Positions 48,468 to 57,596 of a stretch of DNA of 64,000 nt are shown piece after piece. The stretch lies in NCBI RefSeq assembly GCF_000012645.1, contig NC_007577.1, positions 310,001 to 374,000 of the forward strand, given 5' to 3'. Under the pieces are notes generated by a model. That model worked only from the letters and a program-made list of their open reading frames with translations, was not told the origin of the DNA and searched no databases. A program made the translations under genes and the position numbers. The DNA comes from Prochlorococcus marinus str. MIT 9312 (GTDB lineage Bacteria > Cyanobacteriota > Cyanobacteriia > PCC-6307 > Cyanobiaceae). Numbering within the stretch: position 1 is the stretch's first letter; every line of letters starts with the position of its first letter.

Positions 48468-50528
48468 TTAAGCAGCTTTATGAACTTCTTTAAACTGAAT
48501 GTTCTTAAAAAAAGAATTAATTATGGTCTCTTTTTTTTCATTTTTAGATAATGCTAGAAGTGAACAATAGCCTGTCCCCTCGATATCCATTTCAAGTAAA
48601 TGACCTATATGTATATCTCTATTCATATTGCTGAATTTCAAAATTTCATAATCAATATTCATGATCTGAGAAATAATTCTGCTAATTACTATGGATTGTT
48701 TTATCTCGGTGGTTAATCCAACAGTAGCAAGTGCTCCTCTCACCGAATTCCTTGAGAACAAATCATATTCTTTTCTTGTGATTTCACTCCAGTCGATTTC
48801 ATCTTTTTTAAGTTCTTCTGCAATCAGTTCTAGTGAAGGGATATATTTTTCAAGACTAAAACTTTTTATTTTCATTTTTCTAGCTTTATCTTGAAGAAAA
48901 ATCTCAGGAGTAGGCCAAAAGTTTTTTAATCTTTGGTAGGTATCTTTCTTCCTTTTTTCGAGATCTTTATCTCCTAAGATCGCAGGTTTATTTTTTTCTT
49001 TATTGTTTTTTTTAAAAGTCTCTGGCAGTAAATTTCCAAGAAATGCGTTCCATGCCCTTATATTGCTTGGAATTATTTTTCTACCTTCCCTTTTCTTTGT
49101 CCATATAAGTTCAACTTCTTTTTTATTTGATTCATACCAGTTAATAAGATTTTCTCTAAGTTTGGGCACTACATCAGGTTGGGTAAATTCTTTGTCATTT
49201 TTAATTGATTTCATTAAAGATTTGCCGAGTTCAAAAGCAACAATCGGTGCAACAGCCTCTCCAATTTGGTGGAATCTATTTGAAGGCCCTCCATAAAAAT
49301 TGAAACCATCAGGAAATGACTGAACTCTTGCCGCTTCTCTGACTGATAGGGTTCTATTCTGGTGAGGGTGAATATACCAATAACCATCTTTTGACATATG
49401 GGCAGTTATTGTCAGACATGGTTCATTAGGTTTGAGGATATTGTATTTATCACCAAAACTCATTTTCTGATTTTGCTTTACTTTCTTACCTTCTCTGAAA
49501 GCTTTGCTCGTAACTGAATATCTTCTTTGCTCTTCTGATAATTGGGAATATTTGACCCCGGTTGATCGCATTAATTTAAATGTCTCAAGATCATCTTCTC
49601 TAACTTTTCTTATAAGGTGATCATGAATCATCTCGTCATCAATATCCAACCAATCCCTCATTAATTTCTGATAATCGTTTTTTGGTCCTTCATAGCTATA
49701 TTTTTCATCCCACTTTTCATTCCATCCTCCTTTAAGTGGAGGGAGATCTGAAATCGCCTCGTCTAATGTGACTGCCTCTTCGACAGAATCATATTTAGGC
49801 TTTGGCCATTTCATAGGAGCACATTCATTTATTTTTGTTCCGGAAATAAATAATCTAGGCCTTAGTTGAGGCACTCCATATTGCCATGCATAAATTAATT
49901 TAGGATTTATGCGATAGCCAGCTTTCTCAGCTCTATTAATGATTGATCTATATATTTCCTGCTCACCTGTCTGCGCAATATCAGTAACATTCTCCATTAG
50001 AAAAGCTTTTGGTTTAACCTGCTCCACTATCGAAATAAATGATTCCCATAATTCTCTTCTATCTTCATTAAGTTCCTGATGTTGAGCAGAAACTTCTTCG
50101 TTATGTTTTCTCCATTTGATATTTCGGGAGAAAGGCTGACATGGGGGTCCACCTGCAATAAGTGATATTTCTCCACACTTATTAAGTTGTTCTGAAATTT
50201 CATTAATAACTTTTCTTTTGCTTAAATCGCATTCATATGAGCATCCACCAAAGTGATGTCTGTGAGTCATTATTGAATCGTTTCTGATATCGCAGGCCAG
50301 TATTACATCAAAATTTGCACGATGCAGTCCAAGGCTTAAACCGCCGGCACCTGAAAAAAGGTCAACAGCAAAATAAGGTTCTTTTTTTATAGATCGAACC
50401 TTTGCTGCATATTCAGGAAGTTCATCAAAACTGCATGAATCTACATGTGCCTCAAGTTCTGATGAAGGCCCTCTTACAGGACTTAATCTGTGAGGATCAG
50501 TTTTCCCTACTGCATTTTTATGAATCAT
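48468..50528 (-). CDS. dcm: DNA (cytosine-5-)-methyltransferase with long C-terminal extension
   Basis: The 686 residues carry motif I VDLFSGAGGLSLGLHR (55-70), motif IV GGPPCQPFS with catalytic Cys-130, motif VI MENV (178-181), and motif X-type QIGEAVAPIVAFELGKSL near 425. The last ~240 residues are an uncharacterised, Lys-rich extension coded in more AT-rich DNA. The enzyme makes 5-methylcytosine in a target I cannot predict. It overlaps the upstream Y-like gene by 4 bases and should protect self DNA. Confidence 0.93.
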   Translation of the reverse strand: MIHKNAVGKTDPHRLSPVRGPSSELEAHVDSCSFDELPEYAAKVRSIKKEPYFAVDLFSGAGGLSLGLHRANFDVILACDIRNDSIMTHRHHFGGCSYECDLSKRKVINEISEQLNKCGEISLIAGGPPCQPFSRNIKWRKHNEEVSAQHQELNEDRRELWESFISIVEQVKPKAFLMENVTDIAQTGEQEIYRSIINRAEKAGYRINPKLIYAWQYGVPQLRPRLFISGTKINECAPMKWPKPKYDSVEEAVTLDEAISDLPPLKGGWNEKWDEKYSYEGPKNDYQKLMRDWLDIDDEMIHDHLIRKVREDDLETFKLMRSTGVKYSQLSEEQRRYSVTSKAFREGKKVKQNQKMSFGDKYNILKPNEPCLTITAHMSKDGYWYIHPHQNRTLSVREAARVQSFPDGFNFYGGPSNRFHQIGEAVAPIVAFELGKSLMKSIKNDKEFTQPDVVPKLRENLINWYESNKKEVELIWTKKREGRKIIPSNIRAWNAFLGNLLPETFKKNNKEKNKPAILGDKDLEKRKKDTYQRLKNFWPTPEIFLQDKARKMKIKSFSLEKYIPSLELIAEELKKDEIDWSEITRKEYDLFSRNSVRGALATVGLTTEIKQSIVISRIISQIMNIDYEILKFSNMNRDIHIGHLLEMDIEGTGYCSLLALSKNEKKETIINSFFKNIQFKEVHKAA

Positions 50529-51238
50529 GCGACCTCTTCACTCTGAGTATCAATTAACTGCTGGAGTTGTTCTTCACTTAAAAGATCAAGACATATTGAA
50601 CCTCCAATGGAATTTAATTTTCTTATTGCAATTCTTACTTTGCTGTCTGGTAATTCAACTAGCTTTTCAGTAAGTATTCTATTTATCTTGGGGATCAGGC
50701 CAAATTCTCGATCACTCAACCCAAGATGAAGTTCCTGACTGGTAAATAATTTTTTGACCAGAGAATAGTCAGAATTATCATTCTCCATCATCCTGTCGGC
50801 GGCGAAAAAAAGTCTCGAGAAAGTATTTCTGCCATGTCCATTTATTGATGATGTCCCAAGAAATCTAAGTGATGGAACATGTTTCTTTCCTGTTCCAACG
50901 GTAAATCCATCTTCCGGATCAACCGGAATATTACCTCTCCATCTAAGCCACGGAATATTTGGATATCTTATTACGCATAGCCAGTGCCACATCCTCATAT
51001 CAGTAAGAATATGAGAAGGCAGAGATTTGAATGTTGTATGAACACACTCAACTAATCTTGCATCCAGGTTTGCACCAATTACTTTTTCGAGAATAAGTTG
51101 ATCTATAAGTGTTGAGAGATTCGTAAGATCAACCGTGCAGTTGACTGCTTCTACACTTACAGAATCTGGATTTCTTAAAGCAGAGATAAGTCCATTACTT
51201 ATTAGAGGTGATTTCAATCTGAAGAGTTTTTCGCTCAT
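50525..51238 (-). CDS. Defence-locus protein Y' (module B)
   Basis: A 237-residue homolog-in-layout of gene Y: TDMRMWHWLCVIRYPNIPWLRW near 92-114, RFLGTSSINGHGRNTFSRLF near 132-151, then an extended helical end. It lacks about 50 residues relative to Y. Overlaps of 4 bases on both sides tie it to the X' gene and to the methyltransferase, so this is a single translationally coupled operon. Confidence 0.75.
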   Translation of the reverse strand: MSEKLFRLKSPLISNGLISALRNPDSVSVEAVNCTVDLTNLSTLIDQLILEKVIGANLDARLVECVHTTFKSLPSHILTDMRMWHWLCVIRYPNIPWLRWRGNIPVDPEDGFTVGTGKKHVPSLRFLGTSSINGHGRNTFSRLFFAADRMMENDNSDYSLVKKLFTSQELHLGLSDREFGLIPKINRILTEKLVELPDSKVRIAIRKLNSIGGSICLDLLSEEQLQQLIDTQSEEVA

Positions 51239-52266
51239 GCAACCTCCTCTTTTTCAAGGTCAACGGGAATCTCTGATTCAAAACTGCACCCTCTTGCCAT
51301 TATTTCGGCCAATTCCAAAATCTTTGTTTCCTGCTGGATTATTGAACTCATTTTTAGAATAAACTTCTGAAAAGATTCGGGGGATCTAAGTTCATTCGCA
51401 AGAGCAACAACCGCCTCATGTGGAGAAATATTTGTTTCAAGAAGATTCTTGGAGAATAGAGATAGAGTCTGAAGTTGTGATGGGGGCAATTGCTCAATAA
51501 TTTCTTCACTGCTCAGGTCACTGTTTGTATTCAACAAATTCTGGATGGAGTTCATCGAAATAGAAATAAGCATGGTCCAAACAGTGGAACAAATTGCGGT
51601 GAAGATGATATCTCTCTGAAGGGAATTGATATCTTTCCTCAGGGACTTACTCATCAGAAGTTTTTTCAATGATGTAGTTACATCTGCATTCATTTCAATT
51701 ACTGGAGGTTCACTTGGTATTAATCTCCACAACTGATCTTTACTTTCAGTGGGAAAGGATTGCCACTTTATGTTGAAGATGGAGTCATTATTAGCTTCGG
51801 CGGTAGCAAAACGAATGGTATGAATCAGACTTCTTCCAATTATCTGACCCATTTCTGTGGCATAGCCGCTCCTTGCTTTTTCTCCGGCAAATTGTTCTGT
51901 TCTCACAAGAAGGGCTTCTGCCCTGACTTCTTCTCCATTTAAAAAAGGTATATAAGAAGTCTCGGAAAAGAAGAATCCACCACCACCATCTTCTAACTCA
52001 ATTATTTCTCTTCTACCTGTTGATCTGCTTATAAGACGGCATATGAATTTAACAGGAGGATTTCCCCTCTCTGTGGGATGAAGCGTTTCTTCCCATTCAA
52101 ATGGTGCAGTTAGCAGTATTTCAAGTTTTGTCTTTTCAAGTTTGCCATTGAACTTGAAAGTAATTCCATTACTTACTTCCTGAATTACCTCTTCAGAAAT
52201 ACTGTCTGGAGCTGTTATTCGAAATGCTCCATCAAGATCTATTGTTTTCCAGGGGACAAAATGCAT
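51235..52266 (-). CDS. Defence-locus protein X' (module B)
   Basis: The 343 residues are beta-rich at the N-terminus (WKTIDLDGAFRITAPDSISE) and helical at the end (DINSLQRDIIFTAICSTVWT). Position between ATPase and Y' and the shared helix pattern make it the counterpart of gene X. No catalytic motif is evident. Stop overlaps the Y' start by 4 bases; begins 2 bases after the ATPase stop. Confidence 0.72.
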   Translation of the reverse strand: MHFVPWKTIDLDGAFRITAPDSISEEVIQEVSNGITFKFNGKLEKTKLEILLTAPFEWEETLHPTERGNPPVKFICRLISRSTGRREIIELEDGGGGFFFSETSYIPFLNGEEVRAEALLVRTEQFAGEKARSGYATEMGQIIGRSLIHTIRFATAEANNDSIFNIKWQSFPTESKDQLWRLIPSEPPVIEMNADVTTSLKKLLMSKSLRKDINSLQRDIIFTAICSTVWTMLISISMNSIQNLLNTNSDLSSEEIIEQLPPSQLQTLSLFSKNLLETNISPHEAVVALANELRSPESFQKFILKMSSIIQQETKILELAEIMARGCSFESEIPVDLEKEEVA

Positions 52267-52268
52267 AA

Positions 52269-54233
52269 TTAACCCACCTTCCTGAAGCCTGCAATTTCAG
52301 GGTTTACTCCTGATGGAGGTTTGACTATGCACTCAAAAGGAACTGATGAAAATTGGTTTTCAGCAGAGAATACAAATCTCCTTGAATCAGAATCGTCATA
52401 TGAAATATATTTTTCACTCCCCATAAGTCGCATATCACTTATTCCCCACATTTCTCCCTGGCCACTGTCTGCAATGCTCTGGAAAGATAAATGTACTTTT
52501 GCAGTTCTATTTGATTCACCTGATCGTACTAATTCGCCAGCTATTCTCCATCCATTGGCTTTTTTAATAAAGGAGCATTGATCTCTATCTATAACAACTT
52601 CAAGTGCGGAACTTTGTGTCTTGGATAGACTTTTCTTTTCTTTAATTCCTCTGCCAAGATTAATCATTCTTTTAAGCATTTCTGGCCCTTCATCAGGAGG
52701 AGCAATAAATGAAGTCAGTAAGTTCTGAATGAGGATCTGCCTAAGTTCATATCTGATTCCTCTAAGTCTGCTGGCATGACCTCTCCATATATAACTTTCT
52801 CTCAGTCTTCTTGTTGTAGGCAGCCAGTCATCATGAGTCACTGGTTCACCTGCACGGAAATATTCTTCAGCGAATGCGTTATTTTCCTTGCTCAACTCTG
52901 TCTTGTCAGATTCGGCAATCTCGTTCAATGATGTACCTACAAATGCAGCTGCACAATAGGAACCTCCATCACTTAACTTTGTACCTTCGGCATAATCTAT
53001 AACCATTCCAGAACCCCTTATGAGAGCAATTGTTGAACGGCATGGCAGACATTCCTCTTTGGAAGAGACTCTTGTAACTCCAATTCTGACAGTACTTTTG
53101 AGCTCATCATGAAGAAGTTCAGGATTGTCTGAGGGTTCCACTCTTCTAGGTATGGGAAACTCAACATCAATTGAGGAACTGTCGCCTGGGAATAATGATT
53201 TTGCACCTTCAAAAGGTTCGACTCTCCCGCATTCAACGAATGGAGACCATATTTCATCAGCACGCGCTTCAGATATATATTCAGCTGATTTACCCTCTTC
53301 TCGAAATACTCTTGCTTTGAAATCAAGTCTTTTCCAGCTGATTGCAGGCCAGAACCATTTTGATGCAGCTTTTGTGAAATCTCTGCAGAGCTCCTCGGGA
53401 TCTCTTATCCCTGATGAACCAGTATCATCTCGATCAGGTTCATGAAAAGTTGGGATGAGGATAGTTGTTCCGCACTCAGATTCATTATCACGATTGAGAA
53501 GAATTTTTTCTGCATCTCTTTCTTTCATCCAGGTGGATTCTGCAATAGGAATTCCATCTTTTTCACTTTCAGATCCCATGTAGGCACCATCAAGCCATGA
53601 TTTCCCGTCCATTTCATGAGCAGGAATTTCGCTTCTTCCAAAAATTCTTAATTTCTTTCTGCCTTCAATTCTTGATGAGAAAAGAACAGTGAATATTCTT
53701 GAATGCATCCAGCTGACTGCCTTCCCCAGCCCAAAGCTTCCTCCTAATCCAGACTCTTTCCCGGTTGAAAAATTCTGCACACAGAGCTTACGGAAATTTC
53801 CTTTCTCGTCCCAGTCATCACCTGTCAGACCATCAGTTCCGTAATCACTGATTTTCAGACACACCAGATCAGATGATTTCATGGATTCAACTCCGGCCTT
53901 CAGGGTGAGGGCAGTTCCACTTGAACCTTTCACTGATGAAAGGTGAGGGATAAGAGTTTCACTGTTGATTGATTTAAGAAATTTCTCTTTTTTCTCTCCC
54001 TTGAGCACAATCAGATCAAAAAATATTTTCACCTTTTTATCCTTTCTCTGATCGAGACTGTTCTGACAGATTTCTCTGACAAGTGTTTCCAGCAGTGATC
54101 TTTTTCTCTGTGACCCACCTGCTTCAAAAATTTCACTTGCGGCATTACCACCACTGGATCTACCCTGTCCAAGCGATGGTGTCCCAATCCATTTCAGTTG
54201 TGTCTTTGCCGTTTTCAATTCCCCTTCAGACAC
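52269..54233 (-). CDS. GHKL (MutL/MORC-like) ATPase, module B
   Basis: The 654 residues have the same ATP site as module A: VREICQNSLDQ (Glu-54, Asn-58, Asp-61), KISDYGTDGLTGD (Asp-130, Gly-132), GLGGSFGLGKA (162-172) and CGTTILI near 265. EPVTHDDW (about 463-470) repeats the EPPSHDDW of module A. Apart from these motifs the two have diverged strongly and base composition differs, so they are not a recent duplication. First gene of the minus-strand operon that ends with the methyltransferase. Confidence 0.86.
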   Translation of the reverse strand: MSEGELKTAKTQLKWIGTPSLGQGRSSGGNAASEIFEAGGSQRKRSLLETLVREICQNSLDQRKDKKVKIFFDLIVLKGEKKEKFLKSINSETLIPHLSSVKGSSGTALTLKAGVESMKSSDLVCLKISDYGTDGLTGDDWDEKGNFRKLCVQNFSTGKESGLGGSFGLGKAVSWMHSRIFTVLFSSRIEGRKKLRIFGRSEIPAHEMDGKSWLDGAYMGSESEKDGIPIAESTWMKERDAEKILLNRDNESECGTTILIPTFHEPDRDDTGSSGIRDPEELCRDFTKAASKWFWPAISWKRLDFKARVFREEGKSAEYISEARADEIWSPFVECGRVEPFEGAKSLFPGDSSSIDVEFPIPRRVEPSDNPELLHDELKSTVRIGVTRVSSKEECLPCRSTIALIRGSGMVIDYAEGTKLSDGGSYCAAAFVGTSLNEIAESDKTELSKENNAFAEEYFRAGEPVTHDDWLPTTRRLRESYIWRGHASRLRGIRYELRQILIQNLLTSFIAPPDEGPEMLKRMINLGRGIKEKKSLSKTQSSALEVVIDRDQCSFIKKANGWRIAGELVRSGESNRTAKVHLSFQSIADSGQGEMWGISDMRLMGSEKYISYDDSDSRRFVFSAENQFSSVPFECIVKPPSGVNPEIAGFRKVG

Positions 54234-54397
54234 TATATAAAGCGTTAATAAATGATAGATGCCATGATCTGATTGTCATCTCAAGGCCAGAGAATTGCAA
54301 CATTTAGAAGCCAAATTCGAAAAATTAATCATAAATTTCTTTACAAGTTTTATACGCTCCATCACTTGCAATACCCCCCTTATGAGGGACTGCTGAT

Positions 54398-55390
54398 CTA
54401 TATGGAAAGTTGAAAATGGCTGTAGCGCATCAGCATTTTTATATCTCTGTGGCCGCTGCATGCACTTATCTCCAGGGCATTCATTCCACTACTCCACATT
54501 CTGCTTATGGCAATATGCCTTAAGTCATGAAATCTGAGAGTTTGAAGCCCGGCCCTTTTTCTTGCTTTATCAAATCCATTTCTCGCAACGCCTTTTGATA
54601 GTTCTATGACCTTCCCATTTCTCTCATTTGACTCCTCAAGAATCTTCTGCGCCTTTTCAGGGAAAGGAACAAGCCTCATTCCGGATGAATTATCTATTGC
54701 GGCACAATTCTTTCTACATATATAGAGTAATTTTTTCTTCAGATCTATATTTCTCCAGGTCAGGCTCAAAAGTTCGGAGCGGCGAAAGCCAGTTGCCAGT
54801 GCAAGCTTTGTGAGTCTCAGATGATTTGGGTTGGACATCTGAGACAGTTCAAACAGGAGTCTTTTTTCATCTTCATTCGTTAAAAAAGGAGCTCTTGCAT
54901 CTCCTGTCCCTCTCACTCTCAGTTGCCTTGCGGGGTTGTCTTTTATTTCCGCTCCTCTTTCATCTCTTGCCCAGTCGATCAGTACTCTCAATATCCTCAG
55001 TTCCCGCATCACTGTATTTGGTTTCACCTTCAGTAATCTTTCGTCTCTCCAGACTGCAAAATGTCTTATCTGCAGAGCACATAGTGGAAGATCTCCCAGC
55101 CAGCTTTCCGCTGTCACCCTGAGAGGATATTTTTCATTTTCCGCACTGCGGTGCAGAAGCAGCGGACCATTTATATAGTCATTGATTGCCTCTCCCAGGG
55201 TGACGGGGATGTCATTGAAAACCTTTTTTGTCCTCCCTTCGACTGCATCTGCCCAGGATTGGGCCAGATCTCTGGAAAGAAAAGTTCTGGACCTCGGGCC
55301 TACATAATTCTTCCTTCTGATAAGGACCTGCCAGCCGCTTCCGCTTCGTCTGATTGTTGCCATTTCGGTGTCATCAATTGTGTGATGCAC
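54398..55390 (-). CDS. Tyrosine recombinase (integrase)
   Basis: The 330-residue frame keeps the catalytic set: Arg-203 in LATGFRRSEL, His-288 and Arg-291 in FHDLRH, His-314 in SGHRD and nucleophile Tyr-323 in LMRYSHF. MATIRRSGSGWQVLIRR at residue 10 (55363) is the probable true start. The N-terminal core-binding domain covers about 60-160. The gene stands next to the 3' end of tRNA-Thr on the same strand, the usual site of integration. Base composition is unlike the core genome. Confidence 0.92.
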   Translation of the reverse strand: MHHTIDDTEMATIRRSGSGWQVLIRRKNYVGPRSRTFLSRDLAQSWADAVEGRTKKVFNDIPVTLGEAINDYINGPLLLHRSAENEKYPLRVTAESWLGDLPLCALQIRHFAVWRDERLLKVKPNTVMRELRILRVLIDWARDERGAEIKDNPARQLRVRGTGDARAPFLTNEDEKRLLFELSQMSNPNHLRLTKLALATGFRRSELLSLTWRNIDLKKKLLYICRKNCAAIDNSSGMRLVPFPEKAQKILEESNERNGKVIELSKGVARNGFDKARKRAGLQTLRFHDLRHIAISRMWSSGMNALEISACSGHRDIKMLMRYSHFQLSI

Positions 55391-55503
55391 CTCCAGATAT
55401 CTGCCTTTAAAAGAGAAAAGTGGACCCGAAAACGGACGTCCACTTCTGAATAATTTCTTTGTGCGATAGTGGTGATCTCACTGATACCAAGCTATCCCGC
55501 GAG

Positions 55504-55575
<72 letters not shown>

Positions 55576-55585
55576 AATTTAAAAG

Positions 55586-55667
55586 TGGGCCGGGTTGGAT
55601 TTGAACCAACGTAGGCAGAGCCAGCGGATTTACAGTCCGCCCCCTTTAACCACTCGGGCACCGACCC
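55586..55667 (-). tRNA. trnY: tRNA-Tyr (GTA)
   Basis: An 82-base class II cloverleaf with long variable arm: acceptor GGGTCGG pairs with CCGGCCC, anticodon loop CTGTAAA gives GTA. It lies 10 bases upstream of tRNA-Thr on the same strand, so both are cotranscribed. Confidence 0.97.
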
Positions 55668-55769
55668 CCACTATTTGAACTTATCAGTTAATGGACACTT
55701 TTTGTGAAAATGTTTTGGTTTTTTTGTTTCTTTCTAGATAGCATTTATAAAGAAAAGACTTTATTGCTG

Positions 55770-56210
55770 ATGAATATCTTATTAATAAATGGACCAAATT
55801 TAAATCTTTTGGGTACTAGAGAACCCGAAATATATGGTAATAAAACCTTAAGTGATATCGAACATGACTTAATGCAAGTTGCAAAAAGTAAGGGAACCAA
55901 ACTTGAATGTTTTCAAAGTAATCATGAAGGGGAAATTGTTGATAAAATTCATGATTCTGTTAATAGGATTCAAGGTATTCTTATCAATGCTGGCGCTTTT
56001 ACTCATACCTCGATTTCCATTCGAGATGCTTTAATTGGATCAAGAATTCCATTTGTAGAGTTGCATATTTCAAATATTTTTAGTAGAGAAGACTTTCGTA
56101 AAGAATCTTTTCTTACAGATAAAGCTGTTGGAATAATTAGTGGATTTGGTATATCTAGTTATTCTCTAGCTCTAGATGGAATCATTGGATTTTTAAGTAT
56201 AAAAGATTAA
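55770..56210 (+). CDS. aroQ: 3-dehydroquinate dehydratase, type II
   Basis: The frame is open from 55704, but [20 protein letters not shown] at 55770 is the family N-terminus, giving 146 residues. Catalytic Tyr in EIYGNKTL, Asn/His in [17 protein letters not shown] and His/Ser in FVELHISN are in place. It makes 3-dehydroshikimate in aromatic amino acid synthesis as a dodecamer. The miaE start follows the stop directly. Confidence 0.95.
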   Translation: MNILLINGPNLNLLGTREPEIYGNKTLSDIEHDLMQVAKSKGTKLECFQSNHEGEIVDKIHDSVNRIQGILINAGAFTHTSISIRDALIGSRIPFVELHISNIFSREDFRKESFLTDKAVGIISGFGISSYSLALDGIIGFLSIKD

Positions 56211-56819
56211 ATGTTAGTTGATTTTCAAAGACCTTCTTCCCATATTAAATATTTATCCTCATTAACCTCAAATGAGTGGATCGAACTAGCATTATCTAAC
56301 CCAATAGATATTCTTATTGATCATGCTCATTGTGAGAGAAAAGCAGCAGGATTTGCTATTCAGTTGATGTTTAGATATCCATCAGAATCAAATCTGGCAG
56401 AAGTTTTAAGTCCAATTGCGAGAGAGGAATTAGAGCATTTTGAAAAAATACTTTATTTTTTGAAGGATCTTGGACATAATCTTAAGGCTTTAAAACCGCC
56501 TCCTTATGGAGCTGAACTGGCTAAGAATATAAGAAAGGATGAACCCAATAGGATGCTCGATAGTTTCTTAATAGCAGGACTGATTGAAGCAAGAAGTCAT
56601 GAAAGATTAAGCTTACTTGCCCTGAATTCTGGAGAAGAATCTTTTAAAATCCTTTATGAATCTTTGCTTGAGAGTGAGGCAAGACACTTTGGAGTTTATT
56701 GGAAACTAGCGCAAACTAAATTCTCTAAAAATGAAACTTTCAAAAGGTTAGAGGAATTGTCTAAATTTGAGTCAGAAATACTCGCTGATACTTGTCTTAT
56801 GCCAAGGGTTCATAGCTAG
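56211..56819 (+). CDS. miaE: tRNA-(ms2io6A37) hydroxylase, MiaE
   Basis: The 202 residues form a ferritin-like di-iron protein: HAHCERKAAGFAIQ (about 41-54), REELEHFEKIL (about 73-83), AGLIEARSHERL (about 122-133) and LLESEARHFGVYW (about 151-163) supply Glu/His ligands. It hydroxylates the isopentenyl group of modified A37 in tRNA. Start codon immediately follows the aroQ stop. Confidence 0.93.
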   Translation: MLVDFQRPSSHIKYLSSLTSNEWIELALSNPIDILIDHAHCERKAAGFAIQLMFRYPSESNLAEVLSPIAREELEHFEKILYFLKDLGHNLKALKPPPYGAELAKNIRKDEPNRMLDSFLIAGLIEARSHERLSLLALNSGEESFKILYESLLESEARHFGVYWKLAQTKFSKNETFKRLEELSKFESEILADTCLMPRVHS

Positions 56820-56840
56820 AAAAATTGAATTAAATTAAGA

Positions 56841-57596
56841 ATGTTACTAAAAAAAATTTTAAGAGTATTTACAGAATATAAAAGTGAGGCGACATCATTA
56901 ACTATTGTTGGAGTTGGGCCTGGAGATTCATCACTTTTAACAATTGCGGCTGTAGATGCAATCAAAAAAGCGAAAGTTATAGTTTTCCCAGTATCAGATG
57001 ATAATAAAAAGAGTTTTGCTGCAGAAATAGTCAAGAAATATACCAAATTTAAAAAAAATATACCTATCATTTTTCCAATGGCTAGAAAGGATTTTGATCC
57101 TGATGAGATATGGACTAATGCTGTAGAAAAAATTGTGAAATTTATAAATAATGGCGAACCAGTTGTTTTACTTTGTCTTGGAGATACTTCGCTATTTGCA
57201 AGCTCTTCTTATATCTTGAGGATAATAAAAAATAATTATCCCAAAATAATTATCAGAACCATACCTGGTATTTCTTCTATTTCAGCAGCAGCAGCTTTGA
57301 ATAATTTTGATTTAGTTAAAAAAGGTGAGACCTTGATAATTAAAGAATGTCCTTCTTCAAATTTAGAATTAACCTCCCTGATAATGGAAAGCAGAGGAAA
57401 TAAAATTGTTTTGGCACTTATGAAAGTTGGGAAAAGATGGAAATTAGTTAGAGAAACTCTAAAAAAAGAGGAAATCATCAATCAATCATTAGTTGCTTTA
57501 AATGTTGGTATGCCCTATCAAATTATTCAATATGCATCACAATATAAAGAGGATGTTATGCCTTATTTTTCTTTGATTTTGATAAGGTCCGATTAA
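56841..57596 (+). CDS. cobI: Precorrin-2 C20-methyltransferase
   Basis: The 251-residue tetrapyrrole methylase has TIVGVGPGDSSLLTIAAVDAI (about 20-40) for the SAM fold, LCLGDTSLFASS (about 112-123) and TIPGISSISAAAA (about 143-155). It transfers a methyl group to C20 of precorrin-2 in cobalamin (pseudocobalamin) synthesis. The stop overlaps the next ATG by one base. Confidence 0.93.
   Translation: MLLKKILRVFTEYKSEATSLTIVGVGPGDSSLLTIAAVDAIKKAKVIVFPVSDDNKKSFAAEIVKKYTKFKKNIPIIFPMARKDFDPDEIWTNAVEKIVKFINNGEPVVLLCLGDTSLFASSSYILRIIKNNYPKIIIRTIPGISSISAAAALNNFDLVKKGETLIIKECPSSNLELTSLIMESRGNKIVLALMKVGKRWKLVRETLKKEEIINQSLVALNVGMPYQIIQYASQYKEDVMPYFSLILIRSD

Larger units (their letters stand above)
37033..55503. 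mobile_element. Putative tRNA-Thr-associated integrative island (tycheposon-like)
   Basis: The right end is fixed by the integrase next to the tRNA-Thr 3' end. The cargo is the vsr-helicase-nuclease-ATPase locus and its methyltransferase, plus several small genes and a SIMPL gene of different composition. The left end is a guess: I did not find a copy of the tRNA 3' end, so it could lie anywhere between about 37.0 and 40.5 kb or outside the window. The class name is by analogy with elements described in Prochlorococcus. Confidence 0.45.
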
